Shown here in pieces: positions 23,285-35,189 of a stretch of 64,000 bases of DNA. The notes beneath the pieces are model-generated. The model was not told the DNA's origin. It saw only the letters and a list, made by a program, of their open reading frames with translations, and made no database searches. The translations under genes and the position numbers were made by a program. Origin of the DNA: Tragulus kanchil (Eukaryota; Chordata; Mammalia; Artiodactyla; Tragulidae). The DNA lies in the NCBI GenBank assembly GCA_022376925.1, contig JAIOJX010000005.1, positions 155,325,501 to 155,389,500 on the forward strand, in the 5' to 3' direction. How positions within the stretch are numbered: the first letter of the stretch is position 1; each line of letters starts with the position of its first letter.

Positions 23285-25258
23285 AGGTGGGCTCCCTCGT
23301 TACCCCTGATTTCAATGCAGAAACCCTAACTCAGTGGAGAGGAATGACTGATCTGACTTATCCATTCCTACCTGGGAGACCTAGATTTGGATTCAAGATA
23401 CTGTGCTTCCAACCCTCTTCCCAGGCTGCCCCCTAGGCAATATTCAGATAATATAGCTAGTTAATGTATCTTAACTCTGCCAAGTGTGTTGCCACCCATT
23501 TGCTCTATCCTCCTCCTTTAGAGTCCAAGGAGGAAAAACACTTTGAGGTCACCCATGTGACCGGTACAGAGCTGGGACTTGCTGTTTCTGTCCAGGACTG
23601 TGAACATGCAGGTTCCCCTTGGTTCTGTAGGAACTGGAGCGTTGGGACATCCCTGAAGCCGCCAGACTGTTTTGCAAAGAGGAGGGAGCGTGAGTGGTTG
23701 TAGCTCACCCTCCTTTAAGCTTAGGTGGTTTTCTTCCTTCTCCTCCATCACAGAAGAGCCCCAGAGCCAGCAGCTCCATGGTACTCTCCAGTTCACATGC
23801 TCCGAGTCAAGGGTTTGAGACAGGGACGTCTGGGCTCCCAGGCCCTTAGGGACCAGGGCATGCGGCCCTGCAGGAGACACTGGATTATACATGGCTCTTG
23901 ACTCAGATTCACGTGGAAGTGCTCAGCTGCAGTATCGCCAGGCCTGGGGTTTTTAATGGCAGCTTCAAGTTGATGCTGAAAGTCTGCGTTTAATAAAAAA
24001 ACAAGAGGTTTGAAAACATGAGCCTCAGGTGGGACTTTCAGGTCTGGTGTTAGTGGAGGCGGATGAAACACTGCAGACTTTTGTGGGTCGGGCAGGTGGC
24101 TGTGCTTACAGGGAAAAAAGGAGGGCTTCAGCTCAGACTGAGGGCTGCTATTCCTTCTCGCTCTCTCTCTTTCTCTCTCTTCCTTTCCTTTTTTCCTTCT
24201 CTCAGCTGGCCAGGTTGGAAAAGCACTTTCAAGGCGTGGGTAGGACTGGTGAACTGTGCCCTCATGTGAGAGTCTCTGAACGGCCTAGAATCTTGGCGAG
24301 GGCCGGGGGGGAATGGTCCATGCCAATCCCTGGAAGGAAGCTGAGGGCCAGCAGGGTGCTTCCCCCAGGTTGGGACTAGGACACAGTGAGTGTGCCAGGT
24401 CCAAATCCTCTGTGGCTGATGACCTGGGCATTTAGAACCTGACTGCATACATTTGCTTAATTGCATCCAAGTGCAGGAGACGATGGGAGCCCAGAATTTC
24501 ATGAGGACAAAAAATGGAGAGAATGGGAAGGGGCAAAAATACAGGTTCCATCCCTTCCAGCCCACCTCTAGGATGCCTGGCTCTTTGCTGATACAAAAGA
24601 TGCCCGAGCAAGGGAACCCCCAGCGCCTGCAGCTGCTTCCTGCTCAGGACTTGACCCATAATTATAATCCCTTTCCTTTGATTTTCTCTGCAAAAACAGC
24701 AACATTCTAGCTAGGCTTTGAGCTGAAAAAAAAAAATCACCGTGCAGAGCTTAAGAGATTTATAAACAGGGTGAAAAATCAGCCTTGTTTTCCTACAGCT
24801 TGTTTCCCTAGGTGAGTGGAGGGAGGCTGGGAGAGGGGAGAGCGGGACTGGGATGGGGGAGTCCAGAGTAGGAGCGGGGAGGACACGGATGTGCAAGACA
24901 CCTGGGTGTGCATGGACCAGGGCTGAACAGAAGCCAAGAATATGACTCAGCTGCCAAAAACCTACATCAGTGTCCCTGGTGGCAATGAGACAAGTACATG
25001 CATATACTCATGGGTGTGTTCCCATAATACGCAGGGACCCCAGGCTTCAGTCTAAAGGCTATACGGGACTGGTGTAAACAGAGAAGTCAGAAGACGAGGC
25101 ATGATTGTCTCTCTGGACTTCATGCTAACAAAGAACTGAATAAGCCAGGGAGACCTCCACCTGTTGGAGGGGGGGACAGATGGTAGTCTTTTCAGTGTGC
25201 CTGATCATGTCTAAAGGTCCACCATGCAAGATGAATTCAGAGTATCCCTGCCTGGGGA
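23285..25258. other. single-copy noncoding DNA
   Basis: No exon or RNA gene is supported. A CT-rich tract lies at about 24153-24206, and an A run at 24726-24735. Short open frames on both strands show no recognised domain. Confidence 0.55.
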
Positions 25259-25466
25259 GCTTCCCTGGTGGCTCAGAGGGTTAAGAGTCTTCCTGCAATA
25301 CAGGGCTTGATCCCTGGGTCAGTAAGATTCCCTGGAGGAGGGCATGGCAACCCACTCCAGTATTCTTGCCTGGAGACTCCCCATGGAAAGAGAAGCCTGA
25401 TGGACTACAGTCCATGGAGTCACAAAGTCGGACATGACTGAGCGACTAATAACACACACACACACC
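25259..25466 (+). mobile_element. Bov-A/Bov-tA-type SINE with (AC)n tail
   Basis: It shows the head 'gcttccctggtggctcag', then 'ggcaacccactccagtatt', 'gactacagtccatggagtc' and 'cggacatgactgagcgac'. The end runs into an (AC)n tail at about 25451-25466. It lies in single-copy sequence and is not duplicated. Confidence 0.93.
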
Positions 25467-27401
25467 CCATCTCAGCATTGGGGGTTGGCAGAGGCTCTAG
25501 AAGTCATCAGCCCCAGTCACTTACTCTGGAAATGGTTTGTGGCCCATTTTGCAGCTAAGTCATCTGAGTGGTAGGATGGGGGATTAGGAATTAGCACCCT
25601 GATCCATAACCCCTCTTCCTATGGCAAGCCTGCCTTTGTCTACGAGTGATTTGGTATTAGATATATTGGGGGGAATATGGATAAGTGACTTTGGGGACAC
25701 AGAGCTCCCGCTGCATCCACAGAAACCTGGACAACTCCTCTCAGAAGTGGAGAGAGCAGCTGGGGGTGCCCAGCCCTCTGTGGACAGGTTCTGGGTAGGT
25801 GCCCGAGGGACCCACAGTTCTGGCTGGAACCAGGACTAGGGGAACCAAAGTGATCATTCCTCTGGGAAGAGGCAAGGCATGGTCAGAGCTGGAGGGCAGG
25901 ACTGGACTGGATACAGAGGAACTTTGGAAGAGGGATTTTTAGCATCCTACTCTCTGTCCTCAGCCAGGCTCAGAGGCCAGGTGGTACACGTGCCAGGCAG
26001 AGCTGAGGAAGGCTGCTGGCTGAGATTGGGAGGCTAGGAGTTGGGGCCGGGCTCAGCTCTCTGCACCTGTTTGCGGAGGCTCTGAAAGTCACCAAGGGGC
26101 TGCTGGGCTGCACTGCAGTGCCTCCTGCCCACCCACCCACCTGCCCGCCCCACCCCCACCCAGTTCCTGCCTCCTCCCAGCCAGCCCTGCTTGGGCTGCA
26201 TTCTTAATGACCCCCTGCTGCCACCCAGGCTCTCTCGGGGCTCTGGTTTCCTAATTGGAAAACTCACAGCTTTCATCTCAGGGAAAGGCAATCACCCAGG
26301 GCCCTAGGAAGCTCAAGGTGGAGTGTGTGGGCTTCCTCCTGCCAGAGTGCTCTCTCTCTCCTCGTGTTAGAACTGACGGAAGCCTGCAGCAAGCATCCAG
26401 GCCGAAGCTGCAGAGCGTCTGGAAGTGGAATGTGTGTGCATGTGTGCATGTGGGTGTTTGAATGGTCAGATCTTTCCACACGAGCCAAAGGCTGCGTGTG
26501 GCAAAGTCCCTGCAGGTGGCTGGAAGGACAGGGGCACGGTGATGTGTCCCCGTGTGGGGTACTGTCTGTGCATGCGTGTGTGCGTGCATGTGTGCATGCT
26601 GGCCTCCTCAGCTGAGTGTTTGTGTCTCTGTACATATGTGTGCCTCTCTGGGTTCCATGCACAGGTGTGGGTGACCCACTGGGTGCCCACGTGGCACTGC
26701 GTACTGCTGGGGTGTCTGATGGGTGCGCATGTCTGAGTGACACAGTGAGTCTCTCTCCAGGTTGGAAGTCCACTGCTGGGTGTGTGTCTGTGGGGCAGGG
26801 GCAGGGGCGCGGGGAGCCTGTGTTGCCCTTGCAGAGGCCCGTGTCCAGCCAGGCTGTGTTTTCCAGCACCCTCTGCGTGTGAGACCTGTCACGCGTGTCG
26901 GGGACCATACTCGTGAGCTCGGTGTTGCCCTCGGCTCCACCCGCCTGCCCACCCTGTCCCTCCCCAGTTTTCTGTCTGTCATCTTCACTCTCTGGTTGGG
27001 CAGAAAAAGCTCAGGGCTCCCCTCAGCCATCAGCACCAAGGTGTCTGCCTCTGTCATTGCCCCGCTCCCTGCCACATTCCATCCTGGATCTCAGGAGCCC
27101 TATCCCTTCTCGACACCTCTGTGAAAGTGGGGGCTATGGTGACCAAAGACCTCGGGGCTTCCCCAGCAGTCCCCAGGGGACACAGTCTGCCTCGGTTCTC
27201 TGTGATGTGTTCCTCGGAGGAAGGCCTGGCACAGATAGGTCCTCTGGGGGAACATGAGGTAAATGATTGTGTGGACAGGTGTGCTGGACACACAGAGGTG
27301 CTTGGAGAGGTATCATCCAGCACACTCTGAGCGGGGAGGTTCTTGGGGTGCCCTTCTGTGCAGCGGTGTTAGTGGGGAGAATCTGGGCTGGGCAGCACCA
27401 T
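25467..27401. other. single-copy noncoding DNA with GT/CATG-rich zone
   Basis: From about 26400 to 26760 the sequence is rich in TGTGTGCATG-type words without being a clean microsatellite. Both strands stay open for 200 codons in places, yielding His/Thr-rich or Cys/Val-rich peptides that reflect the repeat. No exon is supported. Confidence 0.55.
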
Positions 27402-29657
27402 CCCAGGCTGAAGTGGCCACTCATTGCAGGAAACTTGGAGCCTGCTGCTGGCCAGGAAGGACCTGATGGTGCTTCATGCACCAGCCACATGGGATGCCTA
27501 TGGCAGAGTCAGGGTGCACGTACCCTGAGTCTATGCCAGCTTTGGTTGCACACGGTCCTGTTGCTGCGGGGGGTGGGGGTGAAGCGAGACTCCAGGACAC
27601 AGCTTAGGTACAGGGCTGTAAGGCACCCACCCTCCTTTCCTGGGGAGAAATCTCTTCCTATACCGATCCCAGGGGCCTCCTGCACCCCCTACAGGCCCCT
27701 CCCAGCCCCAAGAAGAAGCTAGAGAAGGATTTCATTTGCCAGCTTCCCTCTTCCATCACAGAGAGCTTTCCCTCACTGGGCACCACAGGTCCTTACTCTG
27801 CCCCTTGGGCCTCTGGTCATCTCTGAGTCGCCAAGACCGCATGCTGTCTCCACCACCGGGCCAAGCTGCCTCCCTGGGTCTCTGCAGAAGGCGCCGCCTC
27901 GCTCTGAGTTTCCCTTTCATAATGAAAATACAGTTATGTTTTCTGCTGTCAACAATATCTCAGCAGAGGCAGCTGGCTGCCCCTCGGGCGACATCCTCCT
28001 TCCCCACACTGCCAGCCACAGCAGATCCACAAAGAGAACTGCAGCATCCCAGACCGCTCTGGCTATCTCCTCCCCGGCCAAGGCCCTTAGAGATGTTCCC
28101 GGCCTCTGCGCTGTCACAGACGGGGAGTGGTCAGATCCCAGCAAAGGGCCTAGTGCTGAGGACCCAGAGGGAAGACGCTTTCCAAAAGCGTAGGGTCCAA
28201 AGGGGAGCTTAGGTCCAACCTGTTCATTCACCAGATAAAACACCTGGAACCAGAGGAGGCATCGGCTGGTCCAAGGTCGCCCAGCAAGGTCATGATTGTC
28301 CACACATACACAGTACTTGTTAAGTGCCAGGAGCTCTTCTGAGTATTTTATTTGTAGTAACACTGTCAGGTGTGGGCTAGTATTTTCCCCAAGCACTCAA
28401 TGAGGAAACTGAGGCACAGATGCTTTCCCAAGCTACTGAGATTCCGAGGATGGAGTTAGTATTTAACCAAATCAAATTCAGCATCTATTCACTCCTTTCT
28501 TATGCTCCAGGGTCTGAAGCTCCTGCCCAGGCTAAGTGGCCACTCATTGCAGGAAACTTGGAGCCTGCTGCTGGCCAGGAAGGACCTGATGGTGCTTCAT
28601 GCACCAGCCACATGGGATGCCTATGGCAGAGTCAGGGTGCACGTACCCTGAGTCTATGCCAGCTTTGGTTGCACACGGTCCTGTTGCTGCGGGGGGTGGG
28701 GGTGAAGCGAGACTCCAGGACACAGCTTAGGTACAGGGCTGTAAGGCACCCACCCTCCTTTCCTGGGGAGAAATCTCTTCCTATACCGATCCCAGGGGCC
28801 TCCTGCACCCCCTACAGGCCCCTCCCAGCCCCAAGAAGAAGCTAGAGAAGGATTTCATTTGCCAGCTTCCCTCTTCCATCACAGAGAGCTTTCCCTCACT
28901 GGGCACCACAGGTCCTTACTCTGCCCCTTGGGCCTCTGGTCATCTCTGAGTCGCCAAGACCGCATGCTGTCTCCACCACCGGGCCAAGCTGCCTCCCTGG
29001 GTCTCTGCAGAAGGCGCCGCCTCGCTCTGAGTTTCCCTTTCATAATGAAAATACAGTTATGTTTTCTGCTGTCAACAATATCTCAGCAGAGGCAGCTGGC
29101 TGCCCCTCGGGCGACATCCTCCTTCCCCACACTGCCAGCCACAGCAGATCCACAAAGAGAACTGCAGCATCCCAGACCGCTCTGGCTATCTCCTCCCCGG
29201 CCAAGGCCCTTAGAGATGTTCCCGGCCTCTGCGCTGTCACAGACGGGGAGTGGTCAGATCCCAGCAAAGGGCCTAGTGCTGAGGACCCAGAGGGAAGACG
29301 CTTTCCAAAAGCGTAGGGTCCAAAGGGGAGCTTAGGTCCAACCTGTTCATTCACCAGATAAAACACCTGGAACCAGAGGAGGCATCGGCTGGTCCAAGGT
29401 CGCCCAGCAAGGTCATGATTGTCCACACATACACAGTACTTGTTAAGTGCCAGGAGCTCTTCTGAGTATTTTATTTGTAGTAACACTGTCAGGTGTGGGC
29501 TAGTATTTTCCCCAAGCACTCAATGAGGAAACTGAGGCACAGATGCTTTCCCAAGCTACTGAGATTCCGCAGGATGGAGTTAGTATTTAACCAAATCAAA
29601 TTCAGCATCTATTCACTCCTTTCTTATGCTCCAGGGTCTGAAGCTCCTGCCCAGGCT
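27402..29657. repeat. tandem duplication 7 (2 x ~1132 bp)
   Basis: Copy A is 27402-28533 and copy B is 28526-29657. They overlap by eight bases (CCCAGGCT), so the junction is clean microhomology. The offset is 1124, then 1123 after loss of a G near the start, and back to 1124 after an extra C near 29569. Copy B runs directly into a Bov SINE, while copy A stops at the same point. It contains a minus-strand MIR near 28293-28460. Confidence 0.92.
28293..28460 (-). repeat. MIR-like SINE, minus strand
   Basis: 'acttgttaagtgccaggagc', 'ctgagtattttatttgta' and 'gaggaaactgaggcacag' follow the antisense MIR order. It is duplicated at about 29416-29584. Confidence 0.75.
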
Positions 29658-29856
29658 TCCCAGGTGGCGCTAGTGGTAAAGACCCCCCTGCCACCACAGG
29701 AGACATCAGAGACACGAAATTGATCCTTGGGTTGGGAAGACCCCCTGGAGGAGGGCATGGAAACCCACTCCCGTATTCCTGCATGGAGAATCCCACGGAC
29801 AGAGGAGCTTGGTGGGTTACAGTCCATGGGGTCACAAAGAATCAGACATGACTAAA
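29654..29856 (+). mobile_element. Bov-A/Bov-tA-type SINE
   Basis: The head 'ggcttcccaggtggcgctag' is followed by 'gatccttgggttgggaaga', 'ggaaacccactcccgtatt' and 'tggtgggttacagtccatg'. It is only slightly diverged. Its last ~25 bases also form the left end of duplication 8, so part of the tail reappears near 30902. Confidence 0.92.
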
Positions 29857-30289
29857 GTCACTTAACATGCAAACTTGGTCTGTGGCCATGCCAGGAATAT
29901 GATCTTCACTCTGGGTCTAGCACTCTTTCTGCACTGGGGGAGATTTGGGAGGTTTCCTGACCCTCCCTAGTGCATTGAATGCCCAGGACTCAAACAATTG
30001 TTTCTCTTGCTCCCTTTCTCCTAGCAGCAAAGAGAGACCCAGATTTCAAGTGTCTGTCCCCTGCTGGTATCTTACAATATCCCAGAGAGGTGATGGAGAA
30101 GGGAGAGGAGTGAGGATTAGCCTGTCCTGATCACAGGTGGCAAAACTGAGTCAGGAGTTGCCCTGTCTCCGGTGAATAGGGCAGGGCCACGATGGAAAAC
30201 GAAGACCCCAGCCTCCTACCCCTGTAACCTTTCCTACCCTACGTAAGAGCTTAGCACTCTCCTTAGTCTTTGTTCAAGACACACCAAGG

Positions 30290-30410
30290 GATCCTCCGAG
30301 GCCCCTCAGCGGCATGGGGCCCACCGAGGTGCCGCAGTGCCAGCACGTGCAGTCTACGAGCGGGGAATCTGTGGGGGCGGCGCCGCGCCTCCCCCGCGGA
30401 ACCCTGAACT
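30290..30410. promoter_or_regulatory. small CpG cluster with E-box
   Basis: CpG dinucleotides are dense here, more than ten in about 120 bases, against a CpG-poor background. A canonical CACGTG E-box is at 30344-30349. The block is duplicated at about 31361-31481. It is too short for a standard CpG island and no adjacent exon is visible, so the regulatory role is inference. Confidence 0.35.
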
Positions 30411-30424
30411 GAAGCTCTGGGGGC

Positions 30425-30530
30425 AGCGATTCTGTTTTGCTCCCTGCTGTATCCGCGGCTCCTAGAACTGCACCTGCTGAATAATGGGTGTGCCCACGGT
30501 GTGTTTACTGAATAAATGAACGAATGGAAC
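30425..30530 (+). repeat. L2-like LINE 3' end
   Basis: 'ttgctccctgctgtatccg', 'ctcctagaactgcacctgc' and 'ttactgaataaatgaacgaa' follow the L2 3' terminal order. It is duplicated at about 31496-31601. It sits directly after the CpG cluster. Confidence 0.7.
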
Positions 30531-32144
30531 TGGAAGCTGCCCAGAGCTCCTGAGAGTGGCTGCTTTCTGCCTCCATAACTGAGAACTCCTGGGCTTGATT
30601 TATTCCCCCGTTCACTAACTGTTAGTATTGGTTTACCCTGAACCCTTGTCGCTGGCCGTCAGGGACGGAACATCAAAATGATTAAAGTTGGGGCAGTAGT
30701 ACCTCTGGGGCAGTGTCAACAGGATGGGGGTCAGTGACCCCCTAAAGGGAGGGCCACCTCAGCTCTGTGGTGGAAGGATTGAGATGCCTGTGCTAACAGC
30801 TGCTTACCTCTGCCCTCTTTTCCTCAGGTGTAGCCCTGGGAGGAGAGAGGGGAAGCTGTCCTCTACAGGAGGGGTGGGTTAACCATTTCCATGGGGGGGT
30901 TTCACAAAAGAATCAGACATGACTAAAGTCACTTAACATGCAAACTTGGTCTGTGGCCATGCCAGGAATATGATCTTCACTCTGGGTCTAGCACTCTTTC
31001 TGCACTGGGGGAGATTTGGGAGGTTTCCTGACCCTCCCTAGTGCATTGAATGCCCAGGACTCAAACAATTGTTTCTCTTGCTCCCTTTCTCCTAGCAGCA
31101 AAGAGAGACCCAGATTTCAAGTGTCTGTCCCCTGCTGGTATCTTACAATATCCCAGAGAGGTGATGGAGAAGGGAGAGGAGTGAGGATTAGCCTGTCCTG
31201 ATCACAGGTGGCAAAACTGAGTCAGGAGTTGCCCTGTCTCCGGTGAATAGGGCAGGGCCACGATGGAAAACGAAGACCCCAGCCTCCTACCCCTGTAACC
31301 TTTCCTACCCTACGTAAGAGCTTAGCACTCTCCTTAGTCTTTGTTCAAGACACACCAAGGGATCCTCCGAGGCCCCTCAGCGGCATGGGGCCCACCGAGG
31401 TGCCGCAGTGCCAGCACGTGCAGTCTACGAGCGGGGAATCTGTGGGGGCGGCGCCGCGCCTCCCCCGCGGAACCCTGAACTGAAGCTCTGGGGGCAGCGA
31501 TTCTGTTTTGCTCCCTGCTGTATCCGCGGCTCCTAGAACTGCACCTGCTGAATAATGGGTGTGCCCACGGTGTGTTTACTGAATAAATGAACGAATGGAA
31601 CTGGAAGCTGCCCAGAGCTCCTGAGAGTGGCTGCTTTCTGCCTCCATAACTGAGAACTCCTGGGCTTGATTTATTCCCCCGTTCACTAACTGTTAGTATT
31701 GGTTTACCCTGAACCCTTGTCGCTGGCCGTCAGGGACGGAACATCAAAATGATTAAAGTTGGGGCAGTAGTACCTCTGGGGCAGTGTCAACAGGATGGGG
31801 GTCAGTGACCCCCTAAAGGGAGGGCCACCTCAGCTCTGTGGTGGAAGGATTGAGATGCCTGTGCTAACAGCTGCTTACCTCTGCCCTCTTTTCCTCAGGT
31901 GTAGCCCTGGGAGGAGAGAGGGGAAGCTGTCCTCTACAGGAGGGGTGGTAATGGACTTGGGGATGGGGCGGGGTAGAGGCTGGCATGAATATCACGGCTG
32001 CCCCCGTGTCATTAAAGATGGAGGAGACTGGAGAGCGTCCAGACTCCCCCCAGCCACAGGGAGTATGTGCCTGGCAGGAAAAGGGCCAGGTGCACGCCTT
32101 GGCTGCAGAATTTAAGTGGATGATGCAGGCAACTGAGTTGAAAA

Positions 32145-32218
32145 ATCTTTGAATGCAACATTCCTTTTTTTAAAAAAAAAATCTTTGAATGCAACATTCC
32201 TTTTTTTAAAAAAAAAAA
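32145..32218 (+). repeat. 36-bp tandem repeat (two units)
   Basis: Two units of 36 bp begin with ATCTTTGAATGCAACATTCC and end in a T run followed by an A run. Unit one is 32145-32180 and unit two is 32181-32218, with a few extra A. The pair is carried unchanged to 33248-33321 by duplication 9. Each unit ends in a T7A9-type block that could form a hairpin. Confidence 0.9.
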
Positions 32219-32489
32219 TTACTGGAGATATTTATGATGAACATAAAAGACAGGATCTGATCCTAGGCTTGCATGACCGACCTCATTCCCTGCCCTACTG
32301 CCCGCCCTGCCTGCCAGTGCAGAATGGGTATCACAGAGCTGGGGAGGGGCTGGCAGGAGGAGATGGCCTGGGTCAGAGACGATGGGCGTGGACAGGTGCG
32401 CCCTTGGTGAGGTAGGCTGTGTCTTCGGAAGTGTCAGCAGAGAGCTGTGATTTGAGGTTTGTGGTGACGGTGTGTTTATGAGAGACTGT

Positions 32490-32558
32490 GAGAGGAGAGG
32501 AGAGGAGAGGAGTGTAGCCAATTTGCCTCGTGCTGGGAGGGAGGGAGGGAGGGAGGGC
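32490..32558 (+). repeat. GAGAG and GGGA microsatellites
   Basis: A (GAGAG)n tract lies at about 32490-32512 and a (GGGA)n tract at about 32535-32558. Both are reproduced at about 33593-33661 with equal repeat number. Confidence 0.85.
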
Positions 32559-33862
32559 TGTGTGTGTGAACGTTTCTCTTAAACCAGCCTATCTCTTAAT
32601 TGGGCTCATTGTGTTTATGGTAATTCACACTGGGGTTGGGGTGCAAGAATCCAGAGCTGGGGTGGGGTGGCCATCTCGGGAAATGGGAATGAGCTGTCAT
32701 CCGGGGAGGCAGTGGGCAGCTGGGGACCCTGCAGAGGGGAGTGCAGTGCGGAGCAGAGACTCCTGGGCTTGATTTATTCCCCCGTTCACTAACTGTTAGT
32801 ATTGGTTTACCCTGAACCCTTGTCGCTGGCCGTCAGGGACGGAACATCAAAATGATTAAAGTTGGGGCAGTAGTACCTCTGGGGCAGTGTCAACAGGATG
32901 GGGGTCAGTGACCCCCTAAAGGGAGGGCCACCTCAGCTCTGTGGTGGAAGGATTGAGATGCCTGTGCTAACAGCTGCTTACCTCTGCCCTCTTTTCCTCA
33001 GGTGTAGCCCTGGGAGGAGAGAGGGGAAGCTGTCCTCTACAGGAGGGGTGGTAATGGACTTGGGGATGGGGCGGGGTAGAGGCTGGCATGAATATCACGG
33101 CTGCCCCCGTGTCATTAAAGATGGAGGAGACTGGAGAGCGTCCAGACTCCCCCCAGCCACAGGGAGTATGTGCCTGGCAGGAAAAGGGCCAGGTGCACGC
33201 CTTGGCTGCAGAATTTAAGTGGATGATGCAGGCAACTGAGTTGAAAAATCTTTGAATGCAACATTCCTTTTTTTAAAAAAAAAATCTTTGAATGCAACAT
33301 TCCTTTTTTTAAAAAAAAAAATTACTGGAGATATTTATGATGAACATAAAAGACAGGATCTGATCCTAGGCTTGCATGACCGACCTCATTCCCTGCCCTA
33401 CTGCCCGCCCTGCCTGCCAGTGCAGAATGGGTATCACAGAGCTGGGGAGGGGCTGGCAGGAGGAGATGGCCTGGGTCAGAGACGATGGGCGTGGACAGGT
33501 GCGCCCTTGGTGAGGTAGGCTGTGTCTTCGGAAGTGTCAGCAGAGAGCTGTGATTTGAGGTTTGTGGTGACGGTGTGTTTATGAGAGACTGTGAGAGGAG
33601 AGGAGAGGAGAGGAGTGTAGCCAATTTGCCTCGTGCTGGGAGGGAGGGAGGGAGGGAGGGCTGTGTGTGTGAACGTTTCTCTTAAACCAGCCTATCTCTT
33701 AATTGGGCTCATTGTGTTTATGGTAATTCACACTGGGGTTGGGGTGCAAGAATCCAGAGCTGGGGTGGGGTGGCCATCTCGGGAAATGGGAATGAGCTGT
33801 CATCCGGGGAGGCAGTGGGCAGCTGGGGACCCTGCAGAGGGGAGTGCAGTGCGGAGCAGAGA

Positions 33863-34310
33863 TCTGGGAGCAGAGGGTGCCTGTTGGACGTGCCCCAGCC
33901 TCCTTTCCCTCTTTCCAAGGCAGACTCTCACTTCCTGCCCCTCCCTAGAGCATTGAATGCCCAGGACTCAAATAATTGTTTCTCCTCCTCCCTTTCTCCT
34001 AGCAGCAAAGAGAGACCCAGAAGAGGCAGCTCCTCCCCCAGTGCCCTGGGCACAGAGTAGAGAGACAGGTGGTGGGGAGGAGGCTCTGGGGCTTCCCTTC
34101 CTTCCTAACCCTCAGGCCTGAGCAAGGTAAAGCTGAAGCCGCAACAGGGAAGATGATGGAGCCCAAGAGAGGGAGTTCCCTGGGCCAGCCAGGCCCCTCA
34201 GTTTCTGGGAGGTCCTAGGATCTCCTATTTGCAGCTGGAGTGTTGTAGGAGTTGGGGTGGGTAGTGTGCCCTAGCCACTCCCCGTGACCTCTGATGACCA
34301 ACCATCTTTT
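33863..34310. other. single-copy noncoding DNA with an 83-bp diverged repeat
   Basis: The segment 33938-34020 is a copy of 29960-30042 (also 31031-31113) with about four substitutions in 83 bases. This divergence is higher than in any of the twenty large duplications. Its flanks are unrelated. No gene is supported. Confidence 0.7.
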
Positions 34311-34506
34311 TAAACATTTTTATTTATTTATTTATTTGGCTGTGTGAGGTCTTAGTTGAGACAGGTAGGACCTTCAATCTTCATTAATGGACCTGAGATC
34401 TTTAGTTGCAGGTGATGAGATCTAGTTCCCTGACTAAGGATAGAACGTGGGCCCCTGGCATTGGGAACGCCAAGTCTTAGCTACTGGACCACCAGAAAAA
34501 TCCTGG
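34311..34506 (-). mobile_element. CHR-type SINE
   Basis: It reads in antisense from a (TTTA)n tail through 'tttggctgtgtgaggtctta', 'gatctagttccctgac' and 'ctactggaccaccag'. CHR SINEs are tRNA-derived and found in cetartiodactyls. The copy is moderately diverged. Confidence 0.85.
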
Positions 34507-35024
34507 CCATTCATCTTTAACCCCAAAGGGCTCCCCCTGTTCCTAACTCTATCTCAAGGTACTGAGGGCCTGGACAGCACATGATGCAAAGTCTCTGCCC
34601 CCACATGTGAGCTTGTGGGTCAATGGGAAGGTGGGCCCCCTACACAGACAGGAGCCAACCCCCTCAGGCACAGTTCAGGACCAGGGAAGAAGTGAAGACA
34701 GTGGGAGTCTAAGGGGGACCTGGAGCAGTCAGGGACACTTCCTGGAGGAGCGGGCACTTGGGATGGGCCTTTCCTTCAGTTCCGCCCTTCGGTTCCCTTG
34801 GTGCTTGCCCCTTGGGAATGCCCCTGTTTGGGTTTCCATTCCTGAGGCTCTTTCTGACCTCATGGAGTGTGGAGCAGTGGAATTTGAGGCTGTGCCCTGG
34901 TTGAGGCCCAGGAGTGAGGGGAGGTAGACCCAGGGCATGTCACTATTGGAGGAGTTTCACGTCACAGCTATTCCTGAGGACTTGTACCAGGCACTCTTCT
35001 CGGGCTTAGGTTACTGTCCTATTG
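34507..35024. other. single-copy noncoding DNA
   Basis: No exon, RNA gene or named repeat is recognised. The two overlapping frames at 34607-34938 are on opposite strands and lack domains. Confidence 0.5.
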
Positions 35025-35189
35025 GACCTTCTACGTCTAGGGTCATAAGCCTCTGCCCTCTGTTTCTGATTATTTTAGAAGGTGCCCTACCAATAGTAAT
35101 CTTCCAGGTAATGAGTTCCCAGTCCCTGGAAGCAATTAAGCAAAAAAAAAAAAAAAAAACCCAACAACAAAACAGATAACCACATTACA

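Larger units (their letters stand above)
29832..31948. repeat. tandem duplication 8 (2 x ~1046 bp)
   Basis: Copy A is 29832-30877 and copy B is 30902-31948, at an offset of 1070-1071. The 24 bases between them (30878-30901) align as a degraded version of the SINE tail upstream of copy A: 'ggtgggtta', then 'tccatgggg', then 'tcacaaa' occur in the same order with inserted bases. That is what an uncorrected read end would look like. It contains a CpG cluster and an L2-like tail. Confidence 0.92.
31656..33862. repeat. tandem duplication 9 (2 x ~1104 bp)
   Basis: Copy A is 31656-32759 and copy B is 32759-33862, at an offset of 1103. They abut with a one-base overlap, with no inserted or missing sequence. 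The first ~290 bases also occur at 30585-30877 in duplication 8 copy A, so that part is present three times. Microsatellite lengths are visibly the same in both copies. Confidence 0.92.

Noticed and set aside
26273..26908. 211-codon His/Thr-rich minus-strand frame
   Set aside because: It reads through TGTGTGCATG-type repetitive DNA; both strands are open for the same reason.
32145..32218. Short direct repeats considered as a CRISPR array
   Set aside because: There are only two adjacent units with no spacers, and the host is a mammal.
35142..35159. A run considered as the tail of a processed pseudogene
   Set aside because: No transcript-like sequence precedes it and no target-site duplication was found; it lies ahead of an old MIR.
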